Shown in pieces: positions 19,584 through 24,899 of a stretch of 24,899 nucleotides of DNA (positions are counted from its first letter, which is position 1; each line of letters begins with the position of its first letter). Under the pieces are notes generated by a model. That model saw only the letters and a list, made by a program, of their open reading frames with translations. It was not told the DNA's origin and made no database searches. A program made the position numbers and the translations under genes. The stretch is from VHBM01 sp052386635 (lineage in GTDB: Archaea > Thermoproteota > Nitrososphaeria > Nitrososphaerales > Nitrosopumilaceae): the NCBI GenBank assembly GCA_052386635.1, contig JBQTJY010000018.1:1-24899 (forward strand). Direction: 5' to 3'.

Positions 19584-20927
19584 TTGCAAGACAACGCTTA
19601 CCTAAAATGCATAGATCCACATTGTGGTTTAGAATATGATATAGCTAGTACTAGAATAGAATGTGATAAAGGTCATCTTTTAGATGTAAAATACAAAAAA
19701 ATTCCTTCACGCGCATTAAAAGAGCTATTCTACAACAGACGAAATCCACAAAATAATATTTTTAATGAAAGTGGCGTCTGGCGATTTCGTGAGTTGTTAA
19801 ACTTTTGTCAAATAGATACAGCAAATGCTGAAGAATGCTCAAAATATTTGGTGTCACTAGATGGAGCAGAAGGTAGACAGTCAAAACCATACCACATGTC
19901 AAAGGTTGCCAACTTTGTTGAGACTAAAAGCGAAAATCTATGGCTACAGCCAGAAGGATACAATCCGAGTGGCTCATTCAAGGACAATGGCATGGCTGCT
20001 GCTATCACTCATGCAAAGCTTGTTAATGCAAAAAAAATTGTATGCGCCTCAACAGGAAATACATCAGCATCGGCAGGAATGTATGCTGCAAATGAAGACA
20101 TTGAATGTGATGTGTATATTCCATCTGGACAAGTTGCACCTGGAAAGCTTAGTCAGGCATATCAGTTTGGTACGCAGATAATTCAAGTTGATGGGAATTT
20201 TGATGATGCCCTAGCAAAATCACTTGATGACGCAAAAAAATATGATGGCTACACAGTAAATTCTGTAAACCCGTTTAGAATCGAAGGGCAAAAAACCATA
20301 CCATATAGAGCATTAGAGCAACTTGGCTGGGAAGCACCTGACTGGATAGTTTATCCAGGCGGGGCACTTGGAAATACATCAAGTTGTGGCAAGTGTTTAT
20401 TGGAGCTATACGAATGGAATTGGATAAAAAAAATTCCTCGCATTGCTGTTGTAAACGCAGAAGGTGCAAACACGCTCTTTGAGCTATACAATGGTAAATT
20501 TGAAGAGTCTGAGCTTCGATGGAACAAAGGTAAACCCAATGTAGAATTAATTGAAAAGTACTACAAACATCTAGATAAAAATGGAATTAGACCAAAGACA
20601 AAAGCTACTGCAATACAAATTGGCAGACCTGCCAATATACTAAAAGGGTTAAGAGCATTAGAATTTACAAATGGAGTTGTTATTGAGGTATCAGATTCTG
20701 AGATGTTAGATGGCATGTCAATTGTTGGGCTAAATGGGTTTGATTGCGAAATGGCTTCAGGTGCAGTTCCAGCTGGCATAAAGAAGATGATAAAAAATGA
20801 GATAATCAAAAAAGATGATGTTGTGGTTGGAATATTAACAGGCAGACAAAAAGATCCAATGTTGCCTGTTGATTATCATAACAATCCTCAAAATCAATTT
20901 GCAATACCACCACGTGCCAAAAAATAA
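19584..20927 (+). CDS. thrC: Threonine synthase
   Basis: A PLP-dependent beta/gamma-replacement enzyme converting O-phospho-L-homoserine to L-threonine. The protein has 447 aa. The N-terminal region carries Cys9, Cys14, Cys27 and His31, a zinc-ribbon-like knuckle seen in many archaeal ThrC. The PLP lysine is Lys133 (NPSGSFKDNGM), the SASTGNTSASAG-type loop follows (ASTGNTSASAGMYAA), and GGALGNTSSCGKC is the phosphate loop. Homologous cysteate synthase is unlikely outside methanogens. The TTG start is supported by the TATA box 27 bases upstream and by the family-typical start before the Cys knuckle. The product feeds the threonine ammonia-lyase encoded at 9243-10451. Confidence 0.95.
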   Translation: MQDNAYLKCIDPHCGLEYDIASTRIECDKGHLLDVKYKKIPSRALKELFYNRRNPQNNIFNESGVWRFRELLNFCQIDTANAEECSKYLVSLDGAEGRQSKPYHMSKVANFVETKSENLWLQPEGYNPSGSFKDNGMAAAITHAKLVNAKKIVCASTGNTSASAGMYAANEDIECDVYIPSGQVAPGKLSQAYQFGTQIIQVDGNFDDALAKSLDDAKKYDGYTVNSVNPFRIEGQKTIPYRALEQLGWEAPDWIVYPGGALGNTSSCGKCLLELYEWNWIKKIPRIAVVNAEGANTLFELYNGKFEESELRWNKGKPNVELIEKYYKHLDKNGIRPKTKATAIQIGRPANILKGLRALEFTNGVVIEVSDSEMLDGMSIVGLNGFDCEMASGAVPAGIKKMIKNEIIKKDDVVVGILTGRQKDPMLPVDYHNNPQNQFAIPPRAKK

Positions 20928-20962
20928 CTCAAGTACAATTAGTTCATACTAGATCATTACTG

Positions 20963-22024
20963 CTAATTCTTTCGTGCAAAATAATCTTCTAGTGCCCTTT
21001 TCTTTTCTTTCATATGGAAAAGATCTTCGGTATGCTTAAACGCCTTTTCATATTCTCTTTGAAATAGCATAGCCTGCATCAACATATGGTTTTCAGGAAT
21101 GACTATCCCAGTTTGATCATCAGAATACATTAGCTTTACAGTGTCTCCAATTGATTCAGTCATGTTCGCATGAATGTGAATCATGTTTGTGTCTTTGAAG
21201 CTAAAATTCATAGTATTTGCAAAGTCACGAATCTCTTTTGTTCCTTTTGCGGTCCAGAGAATTGCAACTCCATTTTCATTTTTAAAAATTTCCAATATAT
21301 CGGATGGTTTTGGCGCAGAATCTTTGAATCTTATATCCATAATATGCAAGTGCATTTGTCTTGTTGGAACTTTGATTGCACGCAGAAATAATGGAGTGTC
21401 TTTTCCCATGTAACTTTTTACATCATCCCCATGATGAGGGTTTTCTTTCCACTCAATTGTATCTACGATTTCTTTATCAGTTTGCTCAAGGTCAGCCCAT
21501 CGTCTTATCAATATAACATCAAACCTGACTAATCTATTTCCAAATTTTTCACGAAGTGGTTGTAAGACTCTTCCAATTCCAGTTACATTACAGCTTCCTT
21601 GCATCACATGTTTTTTGCCAAATGCTTGCGTGTAATTTGCTCTTGAATTAAAAAGTAAATCAGATACTGCAGTTTCGCCATAAACTGTCTCTCCACCTTG
21701 ATATATTGCCATCAACTTCTTTGGCTCGTACAGATTTTTTTTATTTTGATATCCATATCCGCCAGGCGATGCATCAAATACTAGATCACAATCATCAAGT
21801 GCGTTTTCTATCGAGCCTGCAATTTTATAATCTTTAAACAAACCAAATTTTTTTTGCGGCACATAAACATCAAATCCTCTTGATATGACAGTGTTTACTT
21901 CTTGATCAGGTGAATACTTGCCGACTCCAATTACTTTGATATCGGAATCATCTTTTATGAACTGTGCAATTCTACTCCCAATTGAGCCATACCCATTAAC
22001 AAATACCTTTTTCAATATTTTCAT
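20963..22024 (-). CDS. gap: Archaeal-type glyceraldehyde-3-phosphate dehydrogenase (phosphorylating)
   Basis: Type II archaeal GAPDH, which interconverts glyceraldehyde 3-phosphate and 1,3-bisphosphoglycerate with NAD(P), in gluconeogenesis here. It has 353 aa. The Rossmann motif VNGYGSIGSRIA is at 9-20, DASPGG at 84-89, and the catalytic Cys145 lies in QGSCNVTGIGR. The archaeal C-terminal catalytic domain is visible (VRFDVILIRRWADLEQTDKE, then KVPTRQMHLHIMDI). I choose ATG 22024 rather than the adjacent TTG 22027. Length and motifs match archaeal GapN-independent phosphorylating enzyme. The gene is monocistronic and divergent from the DsbA-like gene (54 bases apart). Confidence 0.95.
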   Translation of the reverse strand: MKILKKVFVNGYGSIGSRIAQFIKDDSDIKVIGVGKYSPDQEVNTVISRGFDVYVPQKKFGLFKDYKIAGSIENALDDCDLVFDASPGGYGYQNKKNLYEPKKLMAIYQGGETVYGETAVSDLLFNSRANYTQAFGKKHVMQGSCNVTGIGRVLQPLREKFGNRLVRFDVILIRRWADLEQTDKEIVDTIEWKENPHHGDDVKSYMGKDTPLFLRAIKVPTRQMHLHIMDIRFKDSAPKPSDILEIFKNENGVAILWTAKGTKEIRDFANTMNFSFKDTNMIHIHANMTESIGDTVKLMYSDDQTGIVIPENHMLMQAMLFQREYEKAFKHTEDLFHMKEKKRALEDYFARKN

Positions 22025-22077
22025 CAAAAAGATTCCATTTATTTAGATTACAGCTAAAGAACTAAATGTAACCCAAA

Positions 22078-22800
22078 GTGAAAAATTCTGTGAATATTCA
22101 CGGTCCATCACTTGGAATTGGCATAGCTATTACGGTAGCAGCGATATTTGGTGCATATTTTGCCTTAAATAATCTAAATCAAGAAAAGCCTTTGGTTCTT
22201 GAAGAGGCTCCAGGAATCGAAGAGTCTCAAGGGCCACAAAAGCTAAAAAAAGAAGTGTTTACAGCAAACGCTTCTCCGTATTTAGGAGATGAGAACGCAC
22301 CTATAACCATGGTTGAGTTTGGTGACTATCAATGCTTTTTTTGTAATCGATATTTCCATGACACAGAGCATGATGTGCTAAAAAATTATGTAGAGACAGG
22401 CAAGGTCAAAATTTTGTTTAAAGATTTTACAATTATAGGCCCTGATTCAATAAATGCAGCACACGCAACACATTGTGCAAACGAGGAAGGAAAATTCTGG
22501 GAATATCATGATATATTATACAACAACTGGACTGGGGAAAACAACGGGTGGGCATCTTCTGAAAATTTATTCAAGTTTGCCAAAGAAATGGGATTAGATA
22601 CAGACAACTGTAGTGAATGTATGCTAGAAGCAAGATATCAAGATATGATAATTGCAAGCAACGATGACGCAAAAGCACTTGGTCTTGATGGCACGCCTGG
22701 TTTTTTTATAATTGGGCCAGATAATGAGGTTACGCGGATCAGCGGCGCACAGCCATATGATGTATTTAAGCGCACTTTTGATTCCGAATTAAATAAATAA
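22078..22800 (+). CDS. Membrane-anchored DsbA-like thiol-disulfide oxidoreductase
   Basis: A 240-aa protein with an N-terminal signal anchor (residues about 10-31, PSLGIGIAITVAAIFGAYFA), a Glu/Pro-rich linker (about 32-62) and a DsbA/thioredoxin_4 fold domain (about 65-240). The active site is Cys86-Phe-Phe-Cys89 in FGDYQCFFCNRYF; the cis-proline loop is GTPGFF with Pro207. Further Cys133, Cys178 and Cys181 (CSEC) may form a structural disulfide. It likely oxidises or isomerises disulfides in exported proteins on the outer side of the membrane. The start is GTG 22078, needed for the signal anchor. Several paralogues are usual in ammonia-oxidising archaea (from memory). It is monocistronic. 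Confidence 0.9.
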   Translation: MKNSVNIHGPSLGIGIAITVAAIFGAYFALNNLNQEKPLVLEEAPGIEESQGPQKLKKEVFTANASPYLGDENAPITMVEFGDYQCFFCNRYFHDTEHDVLKNYVETGKVKILFKDFTIIGPDSINAAHATHCANEEGKFWEYHDILYNNWTGENNGWASSENLFKFAKEMGLDTDNCSECMLEARYQDMIIASNDDAKALGLDGTPGFFIIGPDNEVTRISGAQPYDVFKRTFDSELNK

Positions 22801-22881
22801 AAATTTATAAATTATTAGACAGGCCACGTACAAAATTATAAAATTATAACTTTTTGGTAGACATATTTAGCTGAATAATGC

Positions 22882-22888
22882 TTATATG
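22882..22888 (+). promoter_or_regulatory. TATA box of the HMG-CoA synthase gene
   Basis: TTATATG is centred about 25 bases upstream of the ATG at 22910. This spacing favours 22910 over the in-frame ATG at 22886, which would lie inside the box itself. Confidence 0.5.
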
Positions 22889-22909
22889 AGAATTAGAGAG
22901 GGCAAGCGT

Positions 22910-24304
22910 ATGGCTGCTGGAATTGACGATGTTGCAATATACATCCCAAAGCTGTTTGTTGATGCCTCAGATTTTGCTGTTGCAAGAGGAATGGATCCTG
23001 CCAAACTGCAAAGTGGACTAGGCGTATCACAGATGGCAATAGTTGATACTAATCAAGACCCAGCATGTCTTGCTGCAAATGCGTGTCTTAGGGTAATGCA
23101 AAAAAACAAACTATCCCCAGATGATATTGGACGACTTTATGTTGCAACAGAATCATCACTTGATGAATCAAAGGCGATGAACTCCTATGTGATTGGAATG
23201 CTTGAGCAGGTTTATGGCGAAGGTTCGTTTGAGCACTGCGGTGGAATCGAGTGCAAATTTGCTTGTGTTAGTGGGTCATATGCATTATACGACAACGCTA
23301 ATTGGATAAGAGCAGGCGAAGCAGAAAACAAAAGCGCACTAGTTGTAGTATCAGACATTGCAAAATATGATTTAGGCTCTAGCGGTGAGATGACTCAGGG
23401 AGCTGGAGCGGTTGCAATGCTTCTTAATGATAATCCGCGGCTATTGGCATTTGATCCTAAAGTTACCTCAACATCAATAAAAAATGAATATGATTTTTAC
23501 AGACCGTTTGGAAAAGAAACACCAATTGTTCATGGTCAATATTCAAACTTGCTTTACCTAATTCAGGTAAGAAATGCCTTAGAAGCATACAAAAGAAAGG
23601 CACTGTCTACAGGTTTGATCAAGTTAAAAGAAGGGGAAACCATCTTAGATTACATTGATTACCTTAACATGCACCTGCCATACAGTAACATGGGTAAAAA
23701 AGCACTGGCATACTTGGTGCGTCATGAATGGCGAACAACCCCACGCTGGAAAAAATTAATTGCGAAAATTGGAATGGAAGAACCACGACCAAAGGATCCT
23801 CGTGGCACAATAGAATCTATTCTTGCAGATGCTGATTATATGACAAAAGATCATGAATTTACAAAACTATTTACAAAAACAAAAGAATTTCAAGATGTTT
23901 ATGAGGCAAAGCTTGCAAGCTCGTTAATTGCCTCAAAGATGATAGGAAATCTGTATACTGCATCTTTGTATCTAGGTTTTAGAAGTAGTTTGGAATTTGA
24001 ATTCCAAAAAGGTGTTGAGCTAGAAGGTAAACGCATTGGATTTGGGTCTTATGGAAGTGGCAGTAGTGCAATGGTGTTTAGTGGGGTGATTCAACCAAGC
24101 TACAAACAAGTAGTCAAAGACATGAATCTTGAAGCTGAGATAGGAAAAAGAAAAAAACTCAGCCTTGAAGAATATGAAGAGATTCATGAAAATAAGAGAG
24201 AAGTCACCGACAGCATTCTTGAACCAAAGAAAGAATTTATCCTCGTAAGTGTTGAAACTACACCTGAAAGTTCAGGTGAACGAAAATACGCATTTAGTGA
24301 ATAG
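22910..24304 (+). CDS. mvaS: Hydroxymethylglutaryl-CoA synthase
   Basis: Condenses acetyl-CoA and acetoacetyl-CoA to HMG-CoA, the committed step towards mevalonate and the archaeal isoprenoid lipids. It has 464 aa from ATG 22910 (MAAGIDDVAIYIPK matches the family start). The catalytic triad is Glu81 (ATESSLDESKA), Cys119 (KFACVSGSYAL) and His255 (NMHLPYSNMGKKAL). The length and these motifs are of the eukaryotic/Gram-positive MvaS type rather than the about 350-aa euryarchaeal/crenarchaeal type that pairs with thiolase and DUF35. Segments around residues 270-330 (RHEWRTTPRWKKLIAKIGME and GTIESILADADYMT) look like an insertion relative to bacterial MvaS. It is monocistronic with the stop four bases from convergent bioD. 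Confidence 0.92.
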   Translation: MAAGIDDVAIYIPKLFVDASDFAVARGMDPAKLQSGLGVSQMAIVDTNQDPACLAANACLRVMQKNKLSPDDIGRLYVATESSLDESKAMNSYVIGMLEQVYGEGSFEHCGGIECKFACVSGSYALYDNANWIRAGEAENKSALVVVSDIAKYDLGSSGEMTQGAGAVAMLLNDNPRLLAFDPKVTSTSIKNEYDFYRPFGKETPIVHGQYSNLLYLIQVRNALEAYKRKALSTGLIKLKEGETILDYIDYLNMHLPYSNMGKKALAYLVRHEWRTTPRWKKLIAKIGMEEPRPKDPRGTIESILADADYMTKDHEFTKLFTKTKEFQDVYEAKLASSLIASKMIGNLYTASLYLGFRSSLEFEFQKGVELEGKRIGFGSYGSGSSAMVFSGVIQPSYKQVVKDMNLEAEIGKRKKLSLEEYEEIHENKREVTDSILEPKKEFILVSVETTPESSGERKYAFSE

Positions 24305-24308
24305 ATTA

Positions 24309-24899
24309 TTAGAAATTTATCAGTGATTTCAAATCTATTTTTTTACTTATAATTTGTGCAAATGTTTCTATGTTAAAAGGAACCATATGTGGAACTATTC
24401 CAAGTATTGAAACTCCGATTAAATCTTCAAAATCCTGTTTTAGATCAGATGTATTGTAACCTGGCTCAGTATCATTTATGATCAGCCCACGAATTGTCAC
24501 ATTATATTTTTCACACATTTTACATGTCATTAATGTATGATTAATGGTTCCAATTTTTGAGCTGGCAACAATTATTGTTTCCAAATTCATGTCTTTTATC
24601 AAGTCAATTACATAATAATTTGCTAGAATTGGTGTAAGTATACCACCTATTCCTTCTACAAGCATCACATCGTGGACACATTGTAGTTGTTTGAATCTCT
24701 CCAAGACTAAATTATTATCAATAGTGACTCCTAGTTTTTTTGCAGCTGAAAAAGGAGATGCGGGTATTGCAAAGAAATATGGATTTATGAGATCTTCAGG
24801 TTCATTTACCTGTGCTGCGTCTGCTAAGATTTCTACATCTTCGGATATAAATTTAGTGTGTAGTTTAGAACCTGATGCATATGGTTTCATAACTCCAAC
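24309..24899 (-). CDS. bioD: Dethiobiotin synthase (5' partial)
   Basis: BioD makes dethiobiotin from 7,8-diaminopelargonate, CO2 and ATP. The gene runs off the right edge: the frame stays open upstream of the first in-frame ATG (24890) as VGV followed by MKPYASGSK, which matches the GVMKPV segment behind the P-loop of BioD, so the nucleotide-binding N-terminus (about 30-40 residues) lies outside the window. Recognisable parts: INPYFFAIPASPFSAAKKLG (the YxxxxPxSPHxAA motif; the usual His is Phe or absent here), MLVEGIGGILTPI (the VEGAGG motif), IIVASSKIGTINHTLM (ASxLGTINHTL) and GLIIND. Biotin is needed by the acetyl-CoA/propionyl-CoA carboxylase of the thaumarchaeal carbon cycle. Tail-to-tail with mvaS. 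Confidence 0.9.
   Translation of the reverse strand, partial: VGVMKPYASGSKLHTKFISEDVEILADAAQVNEPEDLINPYFFAIPASPFSAAKKLGVTIDNNLVLERFKQLQCVHDVMLVEGIGGILTPILANYYVIDLIKDMNLETIIVASSKIGTINHTLMTCKMCEKYNVTIRGLIINDTEPGYNTSDLKQDFEDLIGVSILGIVPHMVPFNIETFAQIISKKIDLKSLINF

Noticed and set aside
19861..20181. 106-codon plus frame inside thrC
   Set aside because: Out-of-frame overlap of conserved PLP-enzyme sequence; no independent promoter or motif.
22886..22909. Upstream ATG of HMG-CoA synthase at 22886
   Set aside because: It lies inside the TATATG box itself, and the extra eight residues are not part of the family N-terminus.
1..24899. CRISPR arrays, insertion sequences, integrases, attachment sites or prophage
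   Set aside because: No regularly spaced repeats, transposase motifs or target-site duplications were seen; the only tRNA has no adjacent integrase or duplicated 3' end.

Overview
The window reads as a chromosomal segment of an ammonia-oxidising archaeon of the Nitrososphaerota/Thaumarchaeota, most likely the Nitrosopumilus/Nitrosarchaeum group. This is an inference from several signs. The DNA is strongly A+T rich. Many start codons lie about 22-28 bases after a TATA-like box with no Shine-Dalgarno sequence, as expected for leaderless archaeal mRNAs. Enzymes are of archaeal type (archaeal GAPDH, GatB, a TIGR00300-type ornithine cyclodeaminase, a thiolase with a DUF35 partner, an Hjc-like nuclease), and many small proteins resemble only orphan thaumarchaeal families. 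I see no insertion sequence, prophage, CRISPR array or rRNA. Once the small genes listed here are included, no gene-free stretch exceeds about 215 bases.

Layout. 1-2381: the end of gatB abuts a convergent ornithine cyclodeaminase-like gene. 2459-3965 (minus strand): a Cys/His mini-protein, a 115-aa orphan, and a probable operon of C2H2 zinc finger, HD nucleotidase and 76-aa orphan. 4037-4992: corrinoid adenosyltransferase, tRNA-Phe and a lysine-rich small protein. 5068-6840: two overlapping stand-alone Lrp-type RAM domains, a VOC protein and two orphans. 6978-9028: a zinc mini-protein behind a palindromic operator, a class III nucleotidyl cyclase with a small zinc-ribbon gene, and a divergent 288-aa orphan. 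9243-12306: threonine ammonia-lyase, purE, purK. 12433-13997: a secreted protein, a membrane protein, a Cys/His mini-protein overlapping a DedA-family gene. 14067-17150: sugar nucleotidyltransferase, LLM oxidoreductase, SCP2-type thiolase and DUF35 protein, the last three overlapping. 17144-19496: C2H2 mini-protein, Hjc-like nuclease, orphans and two convergent Cys-rich mini-proteins. 19584-24899: threonine synthase, archaeal GAPDH, membrane-anchored DsbA-like protein, HMG-CoA synthase and the end of bioD.

How the genes fit together. Threonine synthase and threonine ammonia-lyase supply 2-oxobutyrate for isoleucine. purE and purK perform the two-step carboxylation of AIR. HMG-CoA synthase feeds mevalonate and ether lipids, and GAPDH serves gluconeogenesis. 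The adenosyltransferase and BioD would supply adenosylcobalamin and biotin, the cofactors that the thaumarchaeal 3-hydroxypropionate/4-hydroxybutyrate cycle requires (family knowledge; the cycle genes are not in this window).

The most notable content is the number of tiny Cys/His proteins (eight in 25 kb, two of them with perfect inverted repeats at the promoter), the LLM-thiolase-DUF35 operon lacking its own HMG-CoA synthase, and the tight packing of convergent genes.
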